A stretch of DNA of 43,842 bases from Collinsella aerofaciens (GTDB taxonomy: Bacteria; Actinomycetota; Coriobacteriia; Coriobacteriales; Coriobacteriaceae): NCBI RefSeq assembly GCF_009876115.1, contig NZ_WWSY01000016.1, positions 1 to 43,842 of the forward strand. Direction: 5' to 3'. Of the stretch, positions 24,731 to 31,883 are shown piece by piece. Below the pieces are notes generated by a model. It was given only the letters and a program-made list of their open reading frames with translations, was not told the DNA's origin and ran no database searches. The translations under genes were made by a program, and so were the position numbers. Within the stretch, counting starts at the first letter, position 1. Every line of letters begins with the position of its first letter.

Positions 24731-24754
24731 GTGCCGCCCCTAAAGGGGCGGCAC
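24731..24754 (-). terminator. Terminator of the rubrerythrin gene
   Basis: A perfect 10-bp stem GTGCCGCCCC/GGGGCGGCAC with a 4-nt loop is followed by GTTTTTG on the minus strand. It lies 170 bp after the rubrerythrin stop, beyond the long palindrome. Confidence 0.85.
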
Positions 24755-24804
24755 ACAAACTTCTAATCAGCTTTTCAGTAACGAGCACGCGACGACCCAA
24801 CGCC

Positions 24805-24902
24805 GGGGCGCGGGGCGGGAGGCCGGATTGCCTTCCCTCAACGCGACCCTGCGGAGCCGTGAGCGGGGAGGGAAGGCAATCCGGCCTCCCGCCCCGCGCC
24901 CC
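24805..24902. repeat. 34-bp perfect inverted repeat in the rubrerythrin 3' region
   Basis: The arms 24805-24838 and 24869-24902 are perfectly complementary (34 of 34), beginning GGGGCGCGGGGCGGGAGG, with a 30-nt loop. This is far longer than needed for termination, and a normal terminator lies downstream. In RNA it would be a very stable rod. Confidence 0.9.
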
Positions 24903-24922
24903 GCAGCAACCAGCGCCACGCG

Positions 24923-25462
24923 CTAGTAGTTCACCACCTGCTCCTCAAAGTACGCCTTCGGGTGGTTGCACACCGGGCACACCTCGGGCGCCTCGGCGCC
25001 AACATGCAGGTGCCCGCAGTTCAGGCACTTCCACACCTTTACGCCCTCACGCTCAAACACCTCGCCCGACTCGATGCGCTCGACGAGCTTGTTGTAGCGC
25101 TCCTCGTGGGCCTTCTCGACGGCGGCGACACCACGGAACTTTGCGGCAATCTCGGCAAAGCCCTCTTCCTTGGCGGTCTTGGCAAACTCGTCGTACATCG
25201 TGGTCCACTCGTAGTTCTCACCCGCGGCGGCATCGCGCAGATTGTCCAGGGTATCGGGGACGGCGCCATCGTGCAGATACTTAAACCACAGTTTGGCGTG
25301 CTCGGACTCGTTGCCAGCCGTCTCGGCAAAGATGTTCGAGATTTGAACGTAGCCGTCCTTCTTGGCCTTGGAGGCATAGTAGCGATACTTGGTGTGTGCC
25401 TGGGACTCACCGGCAAAAGCGGTCTCGAGGTTCTTCTTGGTTTGAGAATTCTCAAAATCCAT
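24923..25462 (-). CDS. rbr: Rubrerythrin
   Basis: The 179-residue protein has an N-terminal four-helix ferritin-like domain with diiron ligands (Glu19, Glu52, His55, Glu116 and His119). A C-terminal rubredoxin-like domain carries Cys146, Cys149, Cys162 and Cys165 (CLNCG, CPVC). Rubrerythrin reduces hydrogen peroxide in anaerobes, with electrons from NADH through rubredoxin-type carriers. I chose the ATG at [10 protein letters not shown], which follows GAAGGGAAG; the six codons before it are not needed. An Rrf2-type regulator with cluster cysteines lies 1 kb upstream. Direct control is not shown. Confidence 0.95.
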   Translation of the reverse strand: MDFENSQTKKNLETAFAGESQAHTKYRYYASKAKKDGYVQISNIFAETAGNESEHAKLWFKYLHDGAVPDTLDNLRDAAAGENYEWTTMYDEFAKTAKEEGFAEIAAKFRGVAAVEKAHEERYNKLVERIESGEVFEREGVKVWKCLNCGHLHVGAEAPEVCPVCNHPKAYFEEQVVNY

Positions 25463-25576
25463 AGGTGTACTTCCCTTCAACGCATGCCGCCCGTAGGCTT
25501 CGAGCGGCCTCGTCTTTAGGATGCCCTCATGCCGAAAATCTAAACCTTACAATCCTGTTCTTCAGATTTGCACGGG

Positions 25577-26482
25577 CTAGATGCTCAGCCAGCGATCGCC
25601 CTCGGCTCGGCAAAAGCCCTCACGCTCCAGGTCGGCCAGAATGCCCGCGACAAGCTCGCGCTCGACCGGTCCACGCCCAGCCGCCGCTTCCATCTCGTTA
25701 ACGCCCACCACGGCATCAGCAAGCGTCATCCCCGCCGGCTGGCCATCGCGCGCTGCCAGCAACATGCGCACGATATGCGCGCGCTTTTGGCGACGTGAGC
25801 CCTCAAACTTTGATTGACGGCTATAGCCCGCCGAGCGCCTGGACGGATTGGGCAACGTCTTTTTTAGATATGCGCCGTAATCTAGCAACGCGTAATACCA
25901 CGCGCGCGGCGTATCGGCATCATCGAGCGGCACGGCAAAGGGAGCGATCTCGTCGGTCGCCGCACCGGGGGCCGCCGGACAGGCCGCCTGAATCAGCGGC
26001 ACCAGCTCGCGATCGGGAACAGCCGGTACATCGGGAAAGAAGTGATGCAGAAAGACCGTGCGCACGTTGGTCTCCAGATACACGCCCGGAAGATCAAACG
26101 CAAACGACCGGATACCTTGCGCCGTTGCCGGGCCAATACCAGGCAGAGCGACCAAGTCACGCGTCTCGTGCGGAAACTCCCCACCCCAATCCTCTACGAC
26201 CCGTTGAGCGGCCCCGTGAAGCGCCAGAGCGCGTCGGTTGTAGCCCATGCCCTGCCAAGCGTCCAAAACATCGGAAGGCGCGGCCTGGGCAAGCGCCTGC
26301 ACGGTCGGAAAGCGATCGAGCCACGCCGGCATACGCGTCTCCACGCGTGGTACCTGTGTTTGCTGCAGCATGACCTCAGAAAGCCAAATGATGTACGGAT
26401 CGCGCGTGCGGCGCCACGGAAGGTCGCGATAACGCAGAACCCCTTCCGAACGAATCATCGAACGAAAGGGGTCCTGAATCAT
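25577..26482 (-). CDS. Divergent MutY-like HhH-GPD glycosylase without Fe-S cysteines
   Basis: This 301-residue protein has the MutY-type core. IIWLSEVMLQQTQVPRVE keeps the catalytic Glu36, GMGYNRRALALH matches MutY, and the helix-hairpin-helix is LVALPGIGPATAQGI. Where MutY has the catalytic Asp (LDGNV), this protein has Glu137 (YLETNVRTVFLHHFF). The four cluster cysteines are missing; in their place is RRSAGYSRQSKFEGSRRQKR. The MutT-like C-terminal domain is also absent, replaced by about 65 residues resembling a small winged helix. It probably belongs to a distinct MutY-related clade of unknown base preference. It lies 21 bp after the Rrf2 gene with AAGGAG before the ATG, so the two form an operon. 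Confidence 0.78.
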   Translation of the reverse strand: MIQDPFRSMIRSEGVLRYRDLPWRRTRDPYIIWLSEVMLQQTQVPRVETRMPAWLDRFPTVQALAQAAPSDVLDAWQGMGYNRRALALHGAAQRVVEDWGGEFPHETRDLVALPGIGPATAQGIRSFAFDLPGVYLETNVRTVFLHHFFPDVPAVPDRELVPLIQAACPAAPGAATDEIAPFAVPLDDADTPRAWYYALLDYGAYLKKTLPNPSRRSAGYSRQSKFEGSRRQKRAHIVRMLLAARDGQPAGMTLADAVVGVNEMEAAAGRGPVERELVAGILADLEREGFCRAEGDRWLSI

Positions 26483-26503
26483 GGCTATGCTCCTTATGCG
26501 GCG

Positions 26504-26989
26504 CTATTCCTCCCGGCAAGCGCACGCGCAGGTGGCGTACTCGGGAAACGCTTCGCGGTCGGCGAACTTGGGATCGACGGCCGGGAACTGGCGGTGAGCG
26601 ACGATGTCGCCGAGCGAAACGGAATCGAGGTAATCGCGCATCAACGCCTGGGCTCCGGCCCACAGGGGATGATAGCAGCACGTGCCCATGCGCGCACAGT
26701 CACCATCGGGCGCGGTGCAATCATTCATAACCATAGGGCCTTGAACGGCCTCGACGACCTGGCGGATAGTGACGTCGTCCGGACTGACCTTGAGACGCAT
26801 GCCACCGTGGACGCCACGCAGGCTCTCCACAATACCGGCCTGGACCAAACCGTGCTGAATCGAGCGGGCAAACGAATACGGAACATTGACCTCTTCGGCA
26901 GCGGTGCGAACAGAAAGCAAACGCTCCGGATCCTCGGCAAGCATCGCCAACATACGAAGGGCGTAATCAGTCTTCCTCGATATGTCCAT
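26504..26989 (-). CDS. Rrf2-family regulator with Fe-S cysteines
   Basis: The 161-residue protein has an N-terminal winged helix (1-80; DYALRMLAMLAEDP, YSFARSIQHGLVQAGIVES) and the cluster-type cysteines Cys91, Cys98, Cys104 and Cys105. This resembles IscR and NsrR, which sense Fe-S status, oxygen or nitric oxide. Unusually, the C-terminus carries three more cysteines in a C-x-C-x-C run (Cys154, 156, 158). The gene leads an operon with the MutY-like gene. Its probable promoter overlaps a palindrome (27163-27179), consistent with autoregulation. The signal sensed is inferred only. Confidence 0.87.
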   Translation of the reverse strand: MDISRKTDYALRMLAMLAEDPERLLSVRTAAEEVNVPYSFARSIQHGLVQAGIVESLRGVHGGMRLKVSPDDVTIRQVVEAVQGPMVMNDCTAPDGDCARMGTCCYHPLWAGAQALMRDYLDSVSLGDIVAHRQFPAVDPKFADREAFPEYATCACACREE

Positions 26990-27147
26990 TTTTCCCTTTC
27001 AAGGAATACGAACAGCTCGAACGAGCTCCGGGGCCGAGCTTGTGTCGAGACGCTAAATGACCGCAGGACGTCCAAATGGTAAATCGGATATCCACTGAGT
27101 GCCGCGCTTGGAGCGAAATGCATCAGATGCGGCCTACAGTGCAATTT

Positions 27148-27179
27148 AGTATAACCTAACCCCCTGTTCGTTGAACAGG
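27148..27179 (-). promoter_or_regulatory. Probable Rrf2 promoter with overlapping palindrome
   Basis: On the minus strand TTCAAC (27175-27170) and TATACT (27153-27148) are 16 bp apart. The perfect palindrome CCTGTTC/GAACAGG (27163-27169, 27173-27179) covers the -35. The leader to the Rrf2 start would be about 150 nt. The remaining 26990-27147 holds no gene I can support. Confidence 0.4.
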
Positions 27180-27310
27180 TGTTGCGCAACAAAGCTGTTG
27201 TTTAGACAGATATGCTTATTAGATTTTACTTGCGTTCCCGAAGGGGCGGGGATTCTGGGCGAAGATGCGCCAGGGCGATCGTTCTATCGAAACAAAGTGC
27301 ATCAAACGCA

Positions 27311-27334
27311 AAAAGCCACGTCCGAAGACGTGGC
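27311..27334 (-). terminator. Terminator of the tRNA-Asp gene
   Basis: GCCACGTC and GACGTGGC form an 8-bp stem with a 4-nt loop (27315-27334), followed by TTTTTGCG on the minus strand. It lies 11 bp beyond the CCA end of the tRNA. Confidence 0.9.
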
Positions 27335-27345
27335 TTTAATTGCAT

Positions 27346-27423
<78 letters not shown>

Positions 27424-27469
27424 AGGCAGGCGTTCGCGTTTGTTTCCGCTCGCGTGCGCTGCGGGGATT

Positions 27470-27499
27470 AGTATACACAGAAGTCTGTCCGGCGCGCAA
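27470..27499 (-). promoter_or_regulatory. Promoter of the tRNA-Asp gene
   Basis: On the minus strand TTGCGC (27499-27494) and TATACT (27475-27470) are separated by 18 bp and lie about 46 bp before the mature tRNA 5' end, a normal distance for a stable RNA promoter with a short leader. Confidence 0.6.
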
Positions 27500-27531
27500 C
27501 AACTTTTTTGAAAAAATTTTTCGGTCCCTCC

Positions 27532-27674
27532 GGGAGGGTCTCCGGGGCTGGGGGCGGGGGTTAAGTTTGCTGCTCTACAGTCCTGCGCAAGACGGAAAGC
27601 ACATTAAGTGCTTTCCTTTGCGTGCGGAACTCGCGACAAACTTAACCCCCGCCCCCAGCCCCGGAGACCCTCCC
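27532..27674. repeat. 38-bp perfect inverted repeat with an inner hairpin
   Basis: The arms 27532-27569 and 27637-27674 are complementary over all 38 bases, starting GGGAGGGTCTCCGGGGCTGG and ending TTAAGTTTG. The 67-nt centre holds a second perfect hairpin GGAAAGCAC/GTGCTTTCC (27594-27602, 27608-27616). It lies upstream of the tRNA promoter in a 400-bp gap without genes. No T-run follows, and the neighbouring genes have their own terminators. Confidence 0.9.
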
Positions 27675-27792
27675 TGCCGTCACTTTGTTCGAGTCGTTGT
27701 TGTTCCTCGCCGCTTCGCGGCTCGGCGGCCCCGTTCTCCGCGGCAGGGTTTGTCTAAGGATCTTGCTGAAGCTCTGCCTTTGGCTCAAATGG

Positions 27793-27824
27793 AAACGGGG
27801 GACGCATCTGCATCCCCCGTTTTT
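27793..27824 (-). terminator. Terminator of the YfcE-type gene, possibly bidirectional
   Basis: ACGGGGG and CCCCCGT (27795-27801, 27814-27820) form a stem just after the stop codon. T residues follow on both strands (TTT on minus, TTTT on plus). Confidence 0.7.
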
Positions 27825-27831
27825 GTTGCGG

Positions 27832-28299
27832 TTACTCCAAGTCAATAAACTTGGTGCTCAGGATCTTGCCGTCCTTTACGAGCATTCTGGCCATGGTGGG
27901 GCCTCTGGTACCTCTGGGATAGCTGGCGCTGCCGGGATTGAGGACCAGGCAGCGGCCTACTTGGGCTTCTTTGGTTACGTGGGTGTGACCGTTGATGGCT
28001 ACGTCTACGGATCCCACGGGCAGGTCTTCGCGGTAGTGGGCTACGGCAAATTTGAGGCCTTCGTAGGTAAAGAGCGCAAGACGGTCTACATCGGGGCCGT
28101 AGTCGCGGTAGTAATCGTTGTTGCCCAGTACGGCCCGCACGGGGGCGATGGTGCATAGGTGCTCGTAGTCCATCTCTGACGTGAGGTCGCCGGCGTGGAT
28201 GATCAGGTCTGCGCCCTCAAGCTCATCCAAGAGCGCAGGCGATAAATAGCCGTGGGTGTCCGAGATGATGTCGATGCGCTTGGCGCTTGCACTGTTCAT
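27832..28299 (-). CDS. YfcE/MJ0936-family metallophosphoesterase
   Basis: The 155-residue protein contains the calcineurin-like metal-binding motifs in order: ISDTHGY (Asp14, His16), IHAGDLTS, VLGNNDYY, and INGHTHVTKEAQVG. Members hydrolyse phosphodiesters with two metal ions and are soluble. The small size and the GHTH ending match the YfcE/MJ0936 group. It has its own GGAAGGGATCCC ribosome site. It lies between the terminator of the LytTR gene and its own terminator, so it appears monocistronic. The physiological substrate is unknown. Confidence 0.9.
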   Translation of the reverse strand: MNSASAKRIDIISDTHGYLSPALLDELEGADLIIHAGDLTSEMDYEHLCTIAPVRAVLGNNDYYRDYGPDVDRLALFTYEGLKFAVAHYREDLPVGSVDVAINGHTHVTKEAQVGRCLVLNPGSASYPRGTRGPTMARMLVKDGKILSTKFIDLE

Positions 28300-28336
28300 G
28301 GGATCCCTTCCGCAAAAAACGATTCGGCAGATACAT

Positions 28337-28389
28337 ACAAAAAAGGCCCCACGGCTCCGCAGACGATGGGTCTACAGGGCTGCGGGGCC
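28337..28389 (-). terminator. Terminator of the first LytS/LytTR operon
   Basis: GGCCCC (28345-28350) and GGGGCC (28384-28389) with further inner pairing form a long hairpin followed by TTTTTT on the minus strand, a few bases after the response regulator stop. Confidence 0.85.
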
Positions 28390-28395
28390 AGCGTG

Positions 28396-29112
28396 CTAGA
28401 GACTCAGGGCCTTCTTGAGCGGCACGACGCGGCGGCGAGAAACCGGCACGCGTTCGTCGACGCCCGTAATGCCCAGCTGGATGGCGCCCGAGGGCACCGT
28501 CTCGACGTCCGTGACGCACGCTAGGTTGACGATATAGCGGCGGTGAACACGGAAGAAGCCAAAGTCGCAGAGCTTGGCCTCAAACTGCGCCAGCGAGGTC
28601 GTCGACAAAAAGCGATCATCGACGGTATAGATGCAGGAGTAATCGTCCTTTGCCATGATAAAGCGGATGTCATCCACGGGAATGAGCACCTTGCGGCCGC
28701 CCTTTTCCACCGGAATACGCTCGATGGTCACTTTGCTGTCCGTAACCGGCTTGGCGCGTTGCATGACCTTCTCGATCGCGCGATCCAAGCGAGCTTCCTC
28801 GACAGGCTTCATCAGATAATCGACGGCATCGACGTCGAATGCCTCGACCGCATGGTCGCTATACGCAGTCACAAACACGATCGCCGGCGGATTTTTGAGC
28901 TTATGCAGCGCCTCGGCAAGTTGCAGGCCCGAGGCACCGGGCATCGAGATATCGAGAAACACGACATCCACGCGACTTTCCATAAGCATCTCGATGGCGG
29001 AGCGGACGCTCGACGCCTCCGTGATCGTGCCGATCTTGCCCGTTTGCTCGAGCAAGAAGCGAAGCTCCGAGCGAGCCGGCGCTTCATCATCCACAATCAT
29101 CGCACGCAGCAT
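28396..29112 (-). CDS. LytTR-family response regulator 1
   Basis: The 238-residue protein has a receiver domain (1-120; acidic pocket Asp8-Asp9, phospho-acceptor Asp54 in VFLDISMPG, Lys in LMKPVEEAR) and a LytTR DNA-binding domain (about 135-235; FGFFRVHRRYIVNLACV). LytTR proteins bind direct repeats about 21 bp apart and often control cell-wall, adhesion or transport genes. The start is the ATG after GAAAGG at about 10 nt; an upstream in-frame TTG has no ribosome site. It follows its kinase by 72 bp in the operon glycosyltransferase-kinase-regulator. Confidence 0.93.
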   Translation of the reverse strand: MLRAMIVDDEAPARSELRFLLEQTGKIGTITEASSVRSAIEMLMESRVDVVFLDISMPGASGLQLAEALHKLKNPPAIVFVTAYSDHAVEAFDVDAVDYLMKPVEEARLDRAIEKVMQRAKPVTDSKVTIERIPVEKGGRKVLIPVDDIRFIMAKDDYSCIYTVDDRFLSTTSLAQFEAKLCDFGFFRVHRRYIVNLACVTDVETVPSGAIQLGITGVDERVPVSRRRVVPLKKALSL

Positions 29113-29184
29113 AGGGATAAAACCTTTCGTCAACCAACTACGCCGGGCATCCGTCGCATGACGTTGAGCCCGTAGCCTTTTATT

Positions 29185-30528
29185 TTACTCTTGAATGTCA
29201 AAGATGCTCTCTGACAAATCAAGATGAAGAAGCACTTTGGTGCCCTTGCCCGGCGCCGATTCGACACGCGTATAGGAGTGCGGCCCAAAAAAGCGATGGA
29301 TGCGCTCCGAAATATTGTGCATGGCCACACCGGCGCCGCCACCCTGGGGAGAGCTGGCGTCGGGACGGGCAGAGCGCTCGTCAAACAGTCTGGCGGCGGT
29401 ACCCTCATCCATGCCCACGCCATTATCGGCCACGGCAATCAAGATTGCATCCTCGCCGTCTTGGTGAACGGTCACGTCGATCCTCAGGGCGTCGTCATCG
29501 CCCATACCATGACGCACGGCGTTCTCGACAATCGGCTGGATCACGAACGCCGGCACCAGCGTATCTTCCACGTCCTCGGACACATCGAACGTCGCAAGCA
29601 CGCGGTCCTCGCCAAAGCGGGCCTTCTCAAAGGTAAGGTAGCGCTTGGTCTGTGCGACCTCGCGCGAGACCGGAATAAGCGATCCCGAGTTGTCGAGCGT
29701 GGCACGATAGAACGATGAGAACTCACGAAGCAGTTCGCGGGCCCGCAGCGGGTCGGTGCGCGTAAACGATGCAATGGTGTTCAGCGTGTTGAACAGGAAG
29801 TGCGGGTTAATCTGCGCCTGCAGCGCACGCACCTCGGCGCGCGCTGTGAGTTCCTTTTGCACCTCGAGCTCGTGGATGGCGAGCTGCGTGGACAAGATCT
29901 CGGCAAAGCCCGAGGCAAGCGCATACTGGGTACGGTCGACGGCGCGCGGGGTCTTGTAGTAGAACTTGAGCGTGCCGACGGTACGATCGCCCACCTTGAT
30001 GGGGGCGATAATGCCGGCGGGAACTTGGTTGTGCGAGCCGTCCGAGCCCACGACATCCACCATACGGTTGAACGACTGCACGATGCCATGTTCGATAACG
30101 TAGCGTGTGGCAAGCGTGTGGATGGGAGTATCGGGCAGCAGTTTTTCCTCAAACTCGCCCGCGCAGGCAAGCACGTTGTCCTCGTCGGTGATGGCCACCG
30201 TCATGGCGCGCGTCTCGGGCAAAATGCGCCGGCACACCAAACGCGCCGACTCCTGCGTCAGACCGCCCTTAATGTCCTCGAGCATGGCCGAGGCCACCGA
30301 GAGCGTCTCCTCGGTGTACTGGGAGCGCACCGAATCGGGATTGAGCGTCAAAAAGATAAAGATGCACAGAAAGATGCACAGCAGCGCGCAGGCAATCACC
30401 GTGGCGATCGGCTCGATACCGGTCACCAAGGCAAAAATAAAGTACACCAGCACGCAAATGGCGCATGCAACGGCAATGATGCGAAAGATTGATATTGAAC
30501 TATCGCGCTGGGCGCGGCGGTCGATCAT
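29185..30528 (-). CDS. LytS-type sensor histidine kinase 1
   Basis: This 447-residue kinase has two N-terminal membrane helices (about 14-62), then a GAF-like sensor region (about 80-215). The HisKA_7TM/LytS core follows: phospho-acceptor His243 in LQAQINPHFLFNTLN, N-box VIQPIVENAVRHG, G1 box VADNGVGMDE, and G2 box GGGAGVAMHNISERI. It should phosphorylate the adjacent LytTR regulator. The short external part suggests sensing within or near the membrane, or by the GAF-like domain. Its ATG overlaps the stop of the glycosyltransferase gene by 4 bp, so the two are translationally coupled. Confidence 0.92.
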   Translation of the reverse strand: MIDRRAQRDSSISIFRIIAVACAICVLVYFIFALVTGIEPIATVIACALLCIFLCIFIFLTLNPDSVRSQYTEETLSVASAMLEDIKGGLTQESARLVCRRILPETRAMTVAITDEDNVLACAGEFEEKLLPDTPIHTLATRYVIEHGIVQSFNRMVDVVGSDGSHNQVPAGIIAPIKVGDRTVGTLKFYYKTPRAVDRTQYALASGFAEILSTQLAIHELEVQKELTARAEVRALQAQINPHFLFNTLNTIASFTRTDPLRARELLREFSSFYRATLDNSGSLIPVSREVAQTKRYLTFEKARFGEDRVLATFDVSEDVEDTLVPAFVIQPIVENAVRHGMGDDDALRIDVTVHQDGEDAILIAVADNGVGMDEGTAARLFDERSARPDASSPQGGGAGVAMHNISERIHRFFGPHSYTRVESAPGKGTKVLLHLDLSESIFDIQE

Positions 30529-31712
30529 TCGGCCCCCTCCAGGATACTGATCAGTTGTGCGTCACGCCAAAGCCCGTCCATGATCTTGGGCCAAAAGCTC
30601 TGGAAACGCAGGTAGCTTGCAGCGTTTTGGCGCGCATAGGCCTTTGCCTCGTCGATACCATGGCGCCAGATGCGCAGGTAGCCCTCATGCTCGCGGGTAA
30701 ACACGCTGCGGACCATAGCGGTCTTGCGCACGCGGTCGTCGAGCTCGCGCGAAATCCACGGGCCCGGGTAGGGCATGAGCGATGCCGCCGTAACGGGGAT
30801 GAGCTCCTTTTGATGCGCGGCGAACGTCAACTTGGCCCGTTCGTAGTACCAACGGTATACATCCTGCATAAAGCGCGGTGAGCGCTTTTCGGACTCCGGA
30901 GGCAGATGGCGCACGGTCCACTCGTTATCAAACCACACGTCGTAGCCAAACATACGCATGTTAAAGAGGTAATCCAAGTCCTCGCCGCGGGTGATAAACG
31001 GGTCAAAGGCCACACGCGTAAAGGCGCGGGCGTGCAGGGCCATCAGGCCGCCGCACACGTAGTTGGAGCGCGAGATGCGGGTGCCCGAGAGCGCCTTTTT
31101 CATCCAACGGTTGAACTCGATGCGCTTGGTCCACCAACGATGGCAGATGCCCGCCTTGTCCGTGGGAGCCAGCGGCGAGCCGTCGCGATCGTAGAAATAG
31201 CCGCTCTTGACCAAGATCGGCAAGCCCTGACGCGTCTGCTGCCCCAACGCATAGGTCGCGCGCTTCATAAAGTCGGCGTCGATGACAGTCTCATCGTCAT
31301 CCAAAAAGATAACCGCGTCATGCCCCAGCACAGCGGCACAGGCTAGCCCCATGTTGCGGATGGCACCGTAGCCTCGCAGGCTCACGCACTCGCCCGAACC
31401 CTTGGGCGCGATCTGAGCAACCCGGTCTGCGATGCGCGAGGCCTGGGTGTTGGTGACAACGGTGACCTTGAGCGTGGGATGCGCGTCGACAATCTCGTGC
31501 ACGCGCAGCGACACATCGGCTGTGGCAGAAACAGGACAGACCACCAAAAGGATGATGCGCGGGATGTCGCACACCTGCTCAAGCGAGGCCAGGCAGCGGT
31601 CGAGTTCGGGATTGTCGGCGTTGAGTCGCGTCGAATGGTCATAGGTGCCAGGGGCGTTTGCGCAAGCGTCATCGCCCGCCCAATACGTTGGAATCACGAC
31701 CGTGGCGTTCAT
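30525..31712 (-). CDS. Family 2-like glycosyltransferase
   Basis: The 395-residue protein begins with the GT-A fold signature MNATVVIPTYWAG and has the metal/nucleotide-binding Asp138-Asp140 in VIFLDDDETV. A later acceptor/catalytic motif is TRGEDLDYLFNMRMFG. No membrane helix is evident, so it works on the cytoplasmic side, perhaps on a cell-surface glycan or teichoic-type polymer. It leads an operon with a LytS kinase (4-bp overlap) and a LytTR regulator, an unusual partnership. The ATG is preceded by GGGAGGG. The donor sugar and acceptor are unknown. Confidence 0.85.
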   Translation of the reverse strand: MNATVVIPTYWAGDDACANAPGTYDHSTRLNADNPELDRCLASLEQVCDIPRIILLVVCPVSATADVSLRVHEIVDAHPTLKVTVVTNTQASRIADRVAQIAPKGSGECVSLRGYGAIRNMGLACAAVLGHDAVIFLDDDETVIDADFMKRATYALGQQTRQGLPILVKSGYFYDRDGSPLAPTDKAGICHRWWTKRIEFNRWMKKALSGTRISRSNYVCGGLMALHARAFTRVAFDPFITRGEDLDYLFNMRMFGYDVWFDNEWTVRHLPPESEKRSPRFMQDVYRWYYERAKLTFAAHQKELIPVTAASLMPYPGPWISRELDDRVRKTAMVRSVFTREHEGYLRIWRHGIDEAKAYARQNAASYLRFQSFWPKIMDGLWRDAQLISILEGAE

Positions 31713-31733
31713 GCCTTACCCTCCCTGCAACAC

Positions 31734-31769
31734 AAAAACGGGACGCCGCCAAACACAGGCGACGCCCCG
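31734..31769 (-). terminator. Terminator of the UMF1-type transporter gene
   Basis: A 12-bp stem with two non-Watson-Crick positions (31739-31750 with 31758-31769) is followed by TTTTTG on the minus strand. Confidence 0.8.
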
Positions 31770-31883
31770 CGACCTAGCTGATTCCATCATACCCACTTGG
31801 GCAAATCATTGCTCGCAAGTCGCAATGTTTATTGCGGATAACCCCAAAAGAGTACCGTGGACAGGCACAATAGCCGCTCGCTC

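Noticed and set aside
24646..25284. 212-codon plus-strand ORF across the rubrerythrin 3' region
   Set aside because: It reads through a terminator, a perfect palindrome and the antisense of rubrerythrin; composition is Arg/Pro/Ser-rich without motif.
27532..27674. CRISPR-like or attenuator reading of the repeat near tRNA-Asp
   Set aside because: It is a single inverted repeat without spaced direct repeats, and no downstream gene on that transcript would be attenuated.
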